Below, piece after piece: positions 42,619 to 54,471 of a stretch of DNA of 64,000 nt. The stretch's first letter is position 1, and each line of letters starts with the position of its first letter. Source of the DNA: Lineus longissimus (Eukaryota; Nemertea; Pilidiophora; Heteronemertea; Lineidae); NCBI RefSeq assembly GCF_910592395.1, contig NC_088322.1, forward strand, positions 8,551,431 through 8,615,430, written 5' to 3'. Under the pieces are notes generated by a model. That model saw only the letters and a list, made by a program, of their open reading frames with translations. It was not told the origin of the DNA and ran no database searches. The position numbers were made by a program, and so were the translations under genes.

Positions 42619-42915
42619 GCAGAGACATGTATTCCTCCTCAACGGAAGTGTGGCCTAAAGTCAAAGAGGGCATACTAGAATGTCAAGACTTGGTAAATGG
42701 GTAAAATTGGATCAAAGTTTCAATTTCTGGTGGATTCTAAATCTATACCGAGTCAGGCCATCTCAGGAATGTGCTTTTTGATAATACATATATTGAAAAA
42801 GAAGGGCTCACTGGCCAGTTTAGATTAGTTGGTCGCCGAAATCAGTGCGCGTGTGTTAATTTGAGAAGACGATTTACACGAATCTATTTTTCTCAGGCAT
42901 TTGGTATTGGAACTT
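42619..42915 (+). repeat. dispersed ~300-bp segment, copy 2
   Basis: It is collinear with 1109-1420, from GCAGAGACATGTATTC to TTCTCAGGCATTTGGTATTG. Confidence 0.6.
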
Positions 42916-43518
42916 TATGAAAAAGCAGTCTTCGCCTTTTAATGTGAAGAGGAATTCTCATTCAGCGTTTCTGCGGTTTTTTCCTATCATGCGCCGCCGC
43001 TATAACCCGCCACGAATTGAAGCGGAACACAGCATTACTCGCGTCAGAAATGATCTGGTTGCCATGGTGATGGTTGCAACAGAACCGGGAACATCTGGCG
43101 GGAAGCAGCAATAGTTGGCGATAATGCCCTTGTAATGAGAAACGGAGAATGGTGGATTATAAAATCAGACTCCGCGGAAACTGACTTTGTCTCTGATTTC
43201 CGGGGCCAGGTGTGCAGCGGAATGTCCAGATGTAATTTTCAATCTTTCGTAAAATACACCGCGTAACTAACTTAAAAGCCATTTCGAAAATTCTGTATTG
43301 AACTGGTCCTCAGGGTTACTTTTTGACATTTCACAACTTTACCTTTTATATCACTAACTGCCGCCATCTCGTCGTTCCAAAAATAATCTCTCAACTTCCT
43401 GATGTCATCAAAAATCCCCCTGAATGATTGGTTAATATTTCCAAAGCTACTCCCATGCCCCCAAAATAGGAAACATATTCGAATGGTGCGTTGGAAAAAT
43501 CTTGGTGCGGCGAGCAGG

Positions 43519-44061
43519 TCAGGAGAGGTATTGTCCAAAGGCATCATATGACTTTCCCCCCGCCGCACCACCGCCGCGCCCACCACTGCTGCCAGGTTTT
43601 TGTTTTTGTAAGCTCGGTACCGACATGTAGCCGCGGCCATGTTGGTTCCCTCGGTTGTTGCCATCCTGGCGGTTCGAGAATCCGGAATGAGCCATCGAGA
43701 TTGAGATTGTCGGTCTGACAGGGAGTGTGGACACATTCATTTGCGGACCATTGTTCCGCGGTCTCGTCGCAGTATACCCCCTGTTCGCCCCTAAACACCC
43801 GCAAGCGTCAGAGCCACCCTCCTCCTTGGGTTTAAACACAGACAACAAATCCCAGTCCCGGCATTTGCCTCGTTTTCGATAGTGATAGTGCAGGAATGAC
43901 GCAATCAAAAAACTTATAAATATGAAAGCAATGAGAAAGTAAGGTATCCAAAGTACGTTGGCGGGAACATGAGGTTTTTCCGTCGTCACGGCTCCCTCTT
44001 TCGGCCGAGGTGTCGTATCCACCATAGTCCCGAGCTCTCTTCCACTCCACAGATATTTCAT
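43519..44061 (-). CDS. single-pass membrane protein, unrecognised
   Basis: Seen: an uninterrupted minus-strand frame of 180 codons from an ATG at 44061 (a second Met at codon 13). A short N-terminal part rich in Thr/Pro/Lys is followed by one strong hydrophobic helix at about 37-60 (WIPYFLIAFIFISFLIASFL) ending in HYHYRKRGK. A small Cys-containing juxtamembrane stretch (CRDWDLLSVFKPKEEGG, DACGCLG) comes next, then a Ser/Gly/Asn-rich tail ending GGRGGGAAGGKSYDAFGQYL. The GC content and codon use look coding compared with the AT-rich flanks. I do not recognise the family and assign no function. Positive charge after the helix suggests an outside-N, inside-C topology. It may be one exon of a longer gene, since the surroundings were not resolved. 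Confidence 0.6.
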   Translation of the reverse strand: MKYLWSGRELGTMVDTTPRPKEGAVTTEKPHVPANVLWIPYFLIAFIFISFLIASFLHYHYRKRGKCRDWDLLSVFKPKEEGGSDACGCLGANRGYTATRPRNNGPQMNVSTLPVRPTISISMAHSGFSNRQDGNNRGNQHGRGYMSVPSLQKQKPGSSGGRGGGAAGGKSYDAFGQYLS

Positions 44062-45451
44062 GCGGTGGCTTGCCCCGCCATTTTGATTCGGGCCGCTATT
44101 GGTTGATAACTCGTGTCGACATGGTTACAGCTAAAATGTACGTTCCTACTGGCTGATTTGAAATCGGATTGTCCAATGATTTGTCACCACGCCTCGTGCT
44201 TTCAGGATGACTGCATCTCATTTCTCCAGCGTTCCTGCAAAAAGAAACATTGAAAAAATATTCAGAAGTTGTCACATTTTCTCTCGAAGAAGTGCTCGAT
44301 ACAGGTACCAGGATTGTGTTGAGATATCCAATTTGTAATGTATCTGAAAAATAATCTATATCAGCATATTATACAGGTACCGTTGAAGAGATTCATTCGT
44401 CACGTAAATACTCCAAAGTTATAGAATATTCTTCCGACAATAAATGAGGGTGAAAATTATATGTTATCACTTGCTTCCGAATTTTCAGTACTTATACACG
44501 CAGTTAATAATGTTGCATAACATGAATCAGAGTTCTGTCCAGAACCACCCTAAAGCCCCAGATCATCCTCGAATCACTGGGTTAGTTGCATGCTCCATGC
44601 TTCGTAAATGCAAAGTGTCAGGACTCGGCATTTACCAAGCTCAGTAATATATGCAAGGGGAGGAGCATCCAACTGACCCTAGTATTCGAGGCTGTGAACG
44701 AGCAGTCTCGGAAATTACTGAAGGACGTCGGCAATGTATGACTGTGTATGTATATGCATTTATAGTTCCAGCTGGAACTATAATTCTACATTTACGACTG
44801 CCATCAATTTAAGAAAGATAAATACATCTCTTCTTTAAACGAAGTCCTCATAGAGATTATGCAGGCGCGTTGCTCCGATACATATCTAACGTCTTCCTGA
44901 CGAACGATCTCTCTTGAAAGTCTTCTTGAAATTGGTTCTGGAAAGCAATGCGATTCGGCAGCAGATGAGAGCCTTGTGATGCAAATGAGGCATTCGCTTG
45001 GGAAAGGGTTTTCTGGTTGCCGCAATGCATTGGTACGCTAGCTTTCAACATGTCTGTCAGCTCTTTTTGTTTAAAACACTGACGCTGGAATACATTCTAA
45101 TGTCAGTGGTAAAAACCACACTTCAAAAAAGAAATTATTAAATTCACTACGCGCACTCGCAACTTTTTACTGTTTGGCTGATTTCAGTGCTGGGATTCAC
45201 CTGCCACACTACGTATTGTAAGTTTTTCCGCTCGCTATGCTTCAGCAGCAGTAAATGGATATTAACAAAAACACGTTACTTCAAAGTTAAGTCAACTCAA
45301 GTGAACTTTTTGATATTGACCAACATGAATGTAATCAGGCTATGCTTATTATGATACCGGGGGCCTTCGGCCGCATCCTCTCCCCCATCAAGGTAATGAG
45401 CATGGCCCATCCCATTGTGTTTCCGGAAAAGTGTCAAAGAATCGCATATAT

Positions 45452-45523
45452 GGCCAGTACGGGGCTCAGCCCGCGACATTCACATTATCAGCGCGACGCT
45501 CTAACCAGCTGAGCTAACCGGCC
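45452..45523 (-). pseudogene. tRNA-Ile-like pseudogene or SINE head
   Basis: On the minus strand GGCCGGTTAGCTCAGCTGGT and the following bases closely match eukaryotic tRNA-Ile. The acceptor stem (GGCCGGT / ACTGGCC) and anticodon stem (TCGCG / TGTGA) still pair. The loop CTGATAA would give anticodon GAT rather than the usual AAT. The T-loop is only six bases (CTGAGC) and lacks the TTCGA core, so it is unlikely to work as a tRNA. Confidence 0.75.
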
Positions 45524-47089
45524 ACTGCTTGTATTATAAAGTGTTGATCAGCGTCTTATTTCAATTTCCCACGAGAATCAACATTTTGCAAAGATATTTT
45601 CATGCCTTGGAATGCCGAAAGTAAGTAAGGTAAAATGGGGTATTTGTAGCCCCGGTCTAATTATAGCCCCCGGCAATGTTTTTGATTCATATTCAGGTAA
45701 CCATGGAAATATTCAGTCAACGCAAGCACGGATATGAAAGAGGTGACTCTTGAGTATCACAACATAAATAGTTTTGGATTATGCAAGATGTTATGTAAGA
45801 GCTTTGGCTATAAGAAGTGAACAAATCAGACACATGCACAAAAGAAGTTGGGATCGAACATTTTGCTGGTACTATGAATTTTCCACACTTACAGAGCATC
45901 GATATATTTGAAACTTGGTTCAGGTGATCAGTATTGAGTGTAGAGAATGTCGGTTTAAGTGAATCTGCCCGAAAATCTCTTGCGTAACCGAAGTTATAGG
46001 TGAAAAAGGGGCTACAATTACCCCATTATACCTTACATCCCGCAAACGAGAGATGTTAATTGCTACATGTACTACCTGTGATAATAATCGTTTTGATGAC
46101 GACAGAAAGATCGCTTGTCTGCGAGTCAAACCGGTCATCGCTGGGTTTTATACACCACAGATAGTTGTCACGACCCAAGGTCACGACCCATTCTTTCAAC
46201 CACCACAATCGAGAGGGCCGGGTATAACCCAATTGCAAGATATTCAAACAGTCTTATCTTTATTGTGATGCGCACGGCCCTGCTTCGCAAATTGAATAAT
46301 ACAGCTCTTCGATCGATATAGATCAATTTTCTTGTGATGTATCGCGGTTCGATCAAAGCGTTTTATCAAATTCGACCAAATTGGAGAAGGAACTGCTTTT
46401 GTCAATATTGCATAATAGGGAACATATTTCATGGCGTGACGGCGTTAAAGGTAATTCCTCATGACTACTTGACATACAGTATTGCTTGAGCATGTCCTAG
46501 CGGAAGGTTCTCTAGGGGTGGGGGCAAAATGACACTTTTTGAGGTTTTTTCGCCCAAAATCACGGTAAAAAACAATTTTTTGGTGACTTCTAGGGAAGGA
46601 GCATTTGTCCCCCTGCTTCCCCTTCCCCTCGCAGCTACGCCCCTGCAGAACTTTTCAAAAACTGTTTACTGTGCTTAAGGATCCCAAATGGGCACGAACC
46701 GGAGAGTAAAATGTCCCGCAGACGATGGCGGTGCTAGATCACTATGAGTGTCAATGTATGAAATGGTGCCGTTTTATAGCAAGTAGCCGCAGACAGTCCC
46801 CAGTGCCCACATTCCGGCCATAAGAGTAATCTATCAAACTGCTTTTATAATGCACTGTGACAGAGCCCAGACATAGACACCGCAATCAGCGTCATTTGCA
46901 ATACGCTCGCCACAATCAACTAAATTACATTTCGGATTACCGTGCGCGAGGAAGACTTATGGCTGGTTAATACTGAGAAACACCATAGTTTAATACAAGG
47001 ATTTGTAATTGCTATGACAATAAATTGGCCAAAAGTTAGTTCTGCTCCGTCCGCATCCTGAGATTAGTTTTCATTACAAAATGAAAATT

Positions 47090-47138
47090 AAATATCGAGA
47101 GGCGGAGTATATTAAAAACCTTTGGTGTCAACACGGAT
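47090..47138 (+). repeat. AATATTGAGAGGCGGAG-family repeat, member 3
   Basis: It reads AATATCGAGAGGCGGAGTAT then ATTAAAAACCTTTGGTGTCA. Confidence 0.55.
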
Positions 47139-47472
47139 GTAGATGCTCGCCATTTATCGTCCGCGTATAGTGTTGAAAATTTCATCATGTGCGCTGGGCA
47201 TTTCCCGCCACCAAAGGCATCCATCCTTCCGACAGGTGATTTCCATCCATACATTTAACAACACTAATAACAACAACATGCAGATAGCTACTGGTCGAAA
47301 ATAGTAGCGTTGCAATCAACAAGCTACATGTATTAGAAAAATGCGAAAAGTAGGCTATAAATCGCTCGGCTCCCCTGAACCTGCATTGTCGCAGACAATA
47401 GGTTGTCACGTGGACAATCACGTGTGTAATCAAGCGCCATTATTTCTGACCTCATTTGTTTAACATCATGAT

Positions 47473-47808
47473 CTAATTTTGTGGAGCAATAAGTTGCCAA
47501 TCAATACATATTGCTGAATAGAAGCAATATTGGTGTCTTCTAGTCCAGTTGATCGGACTTAATTGACGTCATTTGCTTAGCATCATGATCTGATTTCGTG
47601 AAGCAATAACTTGCTAATAAATATCCGTGATCAACAACATCTAATTTTGTGGAGCAATAAGTTGCCAATCAATACATATTGCTGAATAGAAGCAATATTG
47701 GTGTCTTCTAGTCCAGTTGATGGGACTTAATTGACGTCATTTGCTTAGCATCATGATCTGATTTCGTGAAGCAATAACTTGCTAATAAATATCCGTGATC
47801 AACAACAT
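47473..47808 (+). repeat. 168-bp tandem duplication
   Basis: Units 47473-47640 and 47641-47808 are almost identical. Each contains two diverged half-units starting CT(A/G)ATTT(T/C)GTG(G/A)AGCAATAA, so the duplication sits on an older internal repeat. Confidence 0.9.
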
Positions 47809-48463
47809 CTTGAGTATTTACATGAAGATGTAGATGTACATTCTCCTCTAAAGGAAGAAGAATTTGTTTTTCTTCAGTAAAAATGGCTTCCAGCAGGGCC
47901 GTGACCTCTCTTAATATTTTGCAATAAATATGACACACGACCGTACTGTACCCGTAGGCCTACCCAACGAACGCACGCTAGTCCTACAACCAGCTTACAC
48001 ACACCTGCACACCGGCAGATCAGCATAGTCTGCTAATACATCTTGACCCTCAATGTACATGTATTGACATCAGCTTGCGGAGGCTATACGAAGGCACCGC
48101 TGGAAGTTCATCAGAATGGCTCGTACATGTGTATTGTGGCCGTCAGGGAGCGGCACACAGTGGCATTTTCGAGGTATTATCCTCTGCCCCACTTATATTC
48201 CCTCGCCGGGCCATTCTCGCACCTTTAATAGAAACCCTGGCAACAATGAACAGCCTGGCAAAGATGCGAAGGAAATTCAACTCAAATCGATCATTTTCCT
48301 GCAACCTCTTTTCTGCTTCCCCTGGGGTTCCATGTCAGAGCTTGACGGATGATGCTTGATGGCGGTTTCCTCAGTGTATGCCCGATCCAGCTCCAGCTTC
48401 TACGGAGTATGTGTGTCGGAACCTAGAGAAATTACCTTTTGATATTACCTCGAAAGTAACTTG

Positions 48464-48580
48464 AAGACCGTAAGTCACATCACTTGGCAAGGACTGGACA
48501 GGATTGCCAGGGCCAAAACGGCGGAAGACAGTTTTTCGCGGCCTATGCTCTCAGAGCAAAGGGCTTATTAAATAAGTAAG
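48464..48580 (+). mobile_element. possible LINE reverse-transcriptase tail fragment
   Basis: One frame reads ITWQGLDRIARAKTAEDSF, which resembles the last helix of non-LTR retrotransposon ORFs. The fragment is short, so this is weak. Confidence 0.25.
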
Positions 48581-48847
48581 TAAGCATGTACAAAACCGTA
48601 TCACAGACTTGTACATAAGTACATGAACATTACATATCCATATATGTATCGTCTGAAGCTGTCAATATCAACAACTTATTGAGATAACGATGTTTACGCT
48701 TTCCTTCCAAAATTAATACCATATGGTATTTATCCTTGAAATCTAAACGGACAACGCGTCCGTTGATTGATTTCCGTCGCGTACAGTGTCATGGTGATCG
48801 ATATCGAGTGATTGGTAATAAATCGGACCTAATAAGAGGTTTAGGGA

Positions 48848-49000
48848 TGGGTAGTTGAGTGGTCGGGGCAGTTATCGGTGATGGTGCCCATCTGGTGTCC
48901 ACGAAACAAACATAACACAGTGTACCATGGCAGAACCAATCTTTACCAGGGTTCGATTTCCCTCAAAGTCCCCTTATGCAGCGTACATGTAAGTGCGGGC
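48848..49000 (+). mobile_element. tRNA-like SINE head
   Basis: GGGTAGTTGAGTGGTCGGGG (A box-like) and CCAGGGTTCGATTTCCCT (B box) are about 90 bases apart, as in a tRNA with a long variable region or a SINE head. No complete cloverleaf was drawn. Confidence 0.45.
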
Positions 49001-50044
49001 ATTATTCCTCTCCTAGAAAGATTCTACATTCACTGATATCAATGGTTTAACCCCCTGGTAGTGGTATCCATTTGCGTTTTTTCTGGATCACCCTGTATAC
49101 TTGAGAGTCCTTCACAAATAAGAAAAGCATCATAGGCGCACAAGATAACGTTTTATTTACGTCTCGCAATTCAAGTCAATATTGACGAATGTGGTAATCA
49201 TAGTTAGGTGCCTTCCCGATGTGTCAATCAGTGTAGAATATCTTACCCACGATTTTTAGGTGAGTACGACAGCTGATGAGAAACAATCGCCCCTTTCTTG
49301 CCTTCCGGCTGGCAATGACAAATAAATTTGCCATCAGACTTGGCAACTCCCGGCTTGGCGGCACCGTTCTCTGTTCCCGCTTATTATAGTGCTGGCTATT
49401 GATATCACTGGGAAGAAACCACTTTGTGATAAGTCAACGTAAACAAACAAGCAGTATAATCATGTGGCCTACATATTCACCTAACTGTTTATAAGAAGGT
49501 AAAGGAACCGTACGGCGTTCTGATCCTACTGCATCCAAGCTAGACACTCAAGTACATTTTGTATCTGCCTTTAGACAGGTTAAAGTGATTTTGCCACGGT
49601 CTTCTGGTTATGTTCTCGATAGAGTGATCTGGAATGCATTAAAACCGTACAGATATCACGCCGGAATCAATGCCGAAACGATAATATCTTCTATATTCTG
49701 TCTACAATAACTGTATTTCCTTTGGCCAAAAACATTCCTGTTATTGTCCAATATTTGTACTATCACCTCCATTCTAATCAGCCAGTTTAAATGCTGGTGT
49801 GCCAATGAGCTAGGTTGTCGATGATAATCGATGGTAATCTGTGGGTCACACCCATTTTATGATAGATATCAACAATATCGCGTGGTCTTATGACGTTAAA
49901 AGGAACACCATCATGGTTTGCCTCTCAGAGAACGTTAATGCGGTTCCATGCAAAGCACCGCGTCCACAGACAGCGTCAAGACATCTCTTTCATTTGGCGA
50001 GTGAAAATGTCACCTGTGTCTTTATACTGAAAAAGTGGACTCAC

Positions 50045-52051
50045 TCACGATACATATTGAAAAACTCTGATCGTGGCTCCCTGAGAAGACACGACGTAGT
50101 CACCTCGCACAGAAATTCTTGCCACCATATTACCACCCTGTTGCCTTATTTTGGATTTCCATAAGGATCGATTGAGCAGTTCACGACTGTTATATGTGAC
50201 AATCCGCGAATTATCGTTATTAATGTAACAAAAAGCAAGCCTGTCAAAACAGCTTGCAGAAATATCGGCCATGATGCTAGCACCGCTTATACTTCCATTA
50301 CTAACCTTAACAAGAGTCAAACCACACTCTTCCAATTGATAGATGGCCAAGCCTTGCTTTCCCATGACATAAATATGGCGGATACTGCAAGCGATCCTGC
50401 ACGCCGTGTTCATGATGTCATAATCATTTACATCAATTGAATGTCTCAGAACAACGGTGCCATCTTCGTTGAAGATGGTTACCTTTCGATTCCCATCATT
50501 GCTGAGGATGACGAACTGGTGATGTATGTTGATGTCAAACGACAGCCAGCCACGAACATCAAGATTTTTGCTAGATCGCAGGTAACCGGCCGTAGGATCA
50601 AACAATTTGACACAACAATAGTTCTTTGTCGTTCCATCCGAAAGGACAGCTAATTTCCCATCAGAGGTTGCAGCCATGTCGTATGCTGGGCCGGCATGTT
50701 CTCTGATAGACAGTTGATGGACTCCGGGATATCTGTAAACATCAATGGCATCCGCCGGTTCACCACCGTGATTTGATTTCCCGACTGCGTAGAGATCATT
50801 TCCAAGCGCAGTAACACAGGGAATGAACTTAGCTTTGTCATCACTCTGGGGTTCCTCCTCGAAGATCAATTTACAACAGTCGATTCCCCACTTCTTGCCA
50901 GTGGTTGCCATAGATCCAAAGTTGCAGTCCGTAACCCTCGGAACAAATGCCGGAAGTTTCTGCCAAAGTTCAGAGTACGATACCAAGTAGTCATTTTCAT
51001 CTCCATTTTTCTCTTCAGTGAGTTTTGAAGTCTCATCTATCCGATCACCGATGGAAGACAGTTTATCTAGGTCAGGGAGACATGGTTCTGCGCTTGACAA
51101 CAACTTTCCAACCTCGGCAACCAGACCACACATCTTCGTTCTATATAATGGAATTGTATCCACACACGCAGTAAGCTGGAGAATTGGTTTGAAATCAGCT
51201 TCAATCCTCTCTTTCAATTCCTCCTTTTGATTTGTGATCTGCTCCACACACTTTTCTGCTTGATCTTCAACGGCTTTGACCAATGTGTCCTTCCTTTCTA
51301 CTGAAAGGCACCCAAGACCCTTCAACGCATTCTCACGACTTGAAAACATCTTCAACCGCCTCTCTTGTTCTTCCTTCTTGCTTCGAACTTCTTCGATCTT
51401 CTCATGAAACACCTCAACCGAGCTCTTCAGGGTGTGCTCCCCGTGGGCAATATGAACGCAGACTCTGCACACTGGTGTAGAACAAGTACAACAGTAACTT
51501 GTGATCCATTGCCCATGTGCAGCACATCTCCCCTCCACGCCTGCGTTCTTCGGTCGGAAGGGAATCAATTGATGGTGTTTGGTGTTCTCGTTCTTACGGT
51601 GCACCGAGATACATTCCTTGCAGAGGTGAAGGTTACAACAGTCCGGACATATCTTATCAGCATCAATACTGGTGTTCTTAGTAAATTTACAAATCTGACA
51701 ACACTGCTGCCCATCGCTTTCCCCTCCGAAAGCTCGATCTCCCTCCGCACCTGATTCGTTGGGCGTGGACTGAAGAGTTGCCACAGCAGTACCAGTTGCT
51801 CGTTCGGAGTGGATGGTATTCGCAGCCATCAAACCATCAATACCATTTGTCGGAAGTGGACACTCGACCTGACAAGTGGGGCACGAGAATTTGTCATTGG
51901 TTGGGTGGGCACGTTTCAAATGGTTTATCAGGCAATTCCTACAGAACACGTGATTGCAGGTGGTGCCAACCTTCAGCGTTGCTGGCGCATCTAAACAGAT
52001 CGGACAAATTGGTTGAACCTCTATGTTAGCATCATTCACCTTGGACGTCAT
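50045..52051 (-). CDS. TRIM-type RING/B-box protein with uninterrupted coding region
   Basis: Seen: 668 codons with no intron. A RING of the C3HC4 type (C16, C19, C32, H34, C37, C40, C57, C60) is followed by a first B-box (about 117-160, CCQICKFTKN... CPDCCNLHLCKEC), a second B-box (176-207, CAAHGQWITSYCCTC... CRVCVHIAHGEH) and a coiled coil at about 210-290 (KIEEVRSKKEEQERRLKMF). A C-terminal half (about 375-668) has repeated short beta-rich blocks (LAVLSDGTTKNY, FVILSNDGNRKVTIFNEDG), like a beta-propeller without clear NHL signatures. Known: TRIM proteins are RING E3 ubiquitin ligases, often in innate immunity or RNA control. A candidate acceptor (cgatttcag) ends 10 bases before the ATG, so the 5'UTR is probably spliced. 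It is closest in layout to TRIM2/3/56/71-type proteins; orthology is not claimed. Confidence 0.92.
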   Translation of the reverse strand: MTSKVNDANIEVQPICPICLDAPATLKVGTTCNHVFCRNCLINHLKRAHPTNDKFSCPTCQVECPLPTNGIDGLMAANTIHSERATGTAVATLQSTPNESGAEGDRAFGGESDGQQCCQICKFTKNTSIDADKICPDCCNLHLCKECISVHRKNENTKHHQLIPFRPKNAGVEGRCAAHGQWITSYCCTCSTPVCRVCVHIAHGEHTLKSSVEVFHEKIEEVRSKKEEQERRLKMFSSRENALKGLGCLSVERKDTLVKAVEDQAEKCVEQITNQKEELKERIEADFKPILQLTACVDTIPLYRTKMCGLVAEVGKLLSSAEPCLPDLDKLSSIGDRIDETSKLTEEKNGDENDYLVSYSELWQKLPAFVPRVTDCNFGSMATTGKKWGIDCCKLIFEEEPQSDDKAKFIPCVTALGNDLYAVGKSNHGGEPADAIDVYRYPGVHQLSIREHAGPAYDMAATSDGKLAVLSDGTTKNYCCVKLFDPTAGYLRSSKNLDVRGWLSFDINIHHQFVILSNDGNRKVTIFNEDGTVVLRHSIDVNDYDIMNTACRIACSIRHIYVMGKQGLAIYQLEECGLTLVKVSNGSISGASIMADISASCFDRLAFCYINNDNSRIVTYNSRELLNRSLWKSKIRQQGGNMVARISVRGDYVVSSQGATIRVFQYVS

Positions 52052-54100
52052 ATTCTAATATCTGAAATCGAAAAAGTGGACAATAATAACTGGAGGCGCG
52101 GAGGTTGCCAAATTCATCTAGCTTGACAATTCACTGCCTTTCCCAAAAAAGGTCATTGGCCACGGTTTGAGTGACCAAATAAAGGGCATTTCTCATTAGA
52201 CCAAAGAAGTGAAAGTGAATTCTTGAGTCAGGCCAAGACGTGTAATGGATTCAATAAAGGCCTATAATGTAGGCTTTCGGCTGGTTTTTGGTATCACCAC
52301 AGAAATTATTAACTACTTCTTTATTTCTTTCTCGTAAAGCCTACAATATAGACACTGCCAATATCGCTCCCCCAAATTCGTGCCACAAATGAATTGTGTG
52401 GCAAGATGAGGCACAGTTTCAATGAACTCATGGGAAGGCATGTATCCCTGCTCTAGCTACTCCCTCCCCTCTGTCATATCTGTTCACCCCCGGGTGTTCC
52501 TCACTGGCGAGCCAAATTACCATTTGATGGCACCAGTGTAGGCCTACTGTAAATAACATAGGTTTCGCATTGGTGATGCTGAATCATCGTCATTTTGACA
52601 CTAGCACCATTGTGATAAGGGAAAAAAATGACACCCTTTGGTAATAACGGGAAAAAAGAGATTAGGAATCTTTAAATTCGAAATCGATGCCTTGGTTTCT
52701 AGATCAGCGTGAAATGATCCCAGTCCCTGATGAACGGTCTTCTAGAGGAGACTGAATTTACTTTCACACTGGGAGGTAAAACTTGACCCCAATGCACAGG
52801 AAAATCAAATACTCAAGTTTCTCACTTCTAACGTCCAGCCATGTAGATCTTTACATAGAGCACATTTCCAGGCCCGTAATGGGGGAAATGTTAGGCCTTC
52901 TATTCAAGCCACTATTGCCATTGATGCTGCTGGTCATTCAATCAAGAAACTTACTTCCGTCGTGGGCCGACCAAAATGAACACAGACACTGGCTTACTGC
53001 AGTGGACGTTAGGCGTGCGAAACCCGAGTATATATCGCCCAATTCTTGCGGCCTACTGTCATCCTTTTACCATCATATCACGATCTGTCCTGCCTAGGGC
53101 CTGTAACCAGACTTACCTTGAAATTCTGACGCAATAAGACCATATATGAACCCAAAGTAGAACGACCAAGGTCTGTGTATAGAACGACCAACAGCACACA
53201 TGCACAACCACGTACTCCGACGCGATTGCCGATTCAGTGAATCTCTACACATTCGACGAAACTAGGTCATCCACAATTGGCACACTGTGTATTCACTCTC
53301 CCGATACAAGGTAGAAACATACTAATCTGCTGATATTGTGGCATCTTGACCCGCGATGTTTTGATATCGTTAAATCATAGTGGTGACGCAAACTCATGAG
53401 AGTCAGGATGATATTGTGGCGGCATCAGTAGCTTGCGTCTTCTCATCTTGTTCATTAATGGCAAACGCCGTTAGTTAGCCTATACATTAGTAATTGAATT
53501 AAACAATTTCTAATTGTGTATTAAAACAGGTACCTAATTGCCGTCGTGAATAGTTAGATTTATCATCATTGGTATGTCAGGGCCAATCATCACGTCGCGT
53601 CATTCGCCGTCATTGTGAAATAATGTTTTTACCGGACAAATAATTTTGGGTATTCTATGGGTTGACGTGGAATATTTATAATAATACAGATACATCTACT
53701 ACAAATACTAAGCTTCAGCAAATTCGTATGAATAACACGTTGCACTATATGGCACTGTGTAAAACAGAGCAAATGTCTAACTCCATCAGGCTCCTCATAG
53801 AGCTACACATTTCTACAAATCTGGTCCTGGAGCGTGGGCAAGGTCACGACTGCGATACAAAGAAATGGCGATAGCAAGGTCAAGGTTGTTCTTACAAAAC
53901 AGTGGGCATTGATTCGGTTTTCGCATTCAACTGAAAACAATCGGCTGCTACCTACAGCCCACAGTGAGTGGTTCAGTTATTGTGATTATCATCGATTTCA
54001 TCATCTACCAGCTGGCCATGTAGGTCAAGGTTTCACCACCTCCGAAAATAGATTTTTGCACTATATATTATGTGACCGTGTATAAAGTTGTCCTGTCCCT

Positions 54101-54471
54101 AATAGCATTCCGCGAAGATGACGTCACTGCAGCTGCTGCCCTCTATTTCCCCATCGCTGAATTACAGGCAATGTCGGACAAACATGCGGTTTCGTAATGG
54201 ATTCAGGCTTTCTAACTAGGGCAGTTAGATTCAATCTGGCACATGTCCGAGTGTTAGAAATACTACATAATTGTTCTGAATATTTCTCTCTCTGGCTCTA
54301 CGGTATCATTCATGCTAAAAACAATGCAGGGTCAAAGATAATTGACTTTGAAATAAGCTCAAATGCGTAGAAATAAGTGTCGATGTCCGACTGTGACGTG
54401 ACTAAAACGTCATCAATATCTTATGCAAATGACCTTGTGAGCTATAAATAGTAACTTCGCGGAATGCTATT
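54101..54471 (+). mobile_element. 371-bp TIR element, copy 2
   Basis: Perfect inverted ends AATAGCATTCCGCGAAG and CTTCGCGGAATGCTATT. It is a near-identical reverse copy of 41787-42152. Confidence 0.9.

Larger units (their letters stand above)
38723..43518. other. intergenic, repeats only
   Basis: It contains the palindromic MITE copy at 39862, a short ACCTCTCTATTAAGGACAC copy at 40159, the 366-bp TIR element at 41787 and the dispersed segment at 42619. A 122-codon minus-strand frame at 39426-39794 has no recognised domain. No exon is supported. Confidence 0.5.
44062..50044. other. intergenic, repeats only
   Basis: It contains a tRNA-Ile-like pseudogene (45452), tandem 168-bp duplication (47473), an AATATTGAGAGG-family member (47090), a LINE-like scrap (48464) and a tRNA-like SINE (48848). 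A possible minus-strand polyadenylation signal for the TRIM gene (TTTATT on the plus strand) is at 49152-49157. No exon is supported. Confidence 0.45.
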
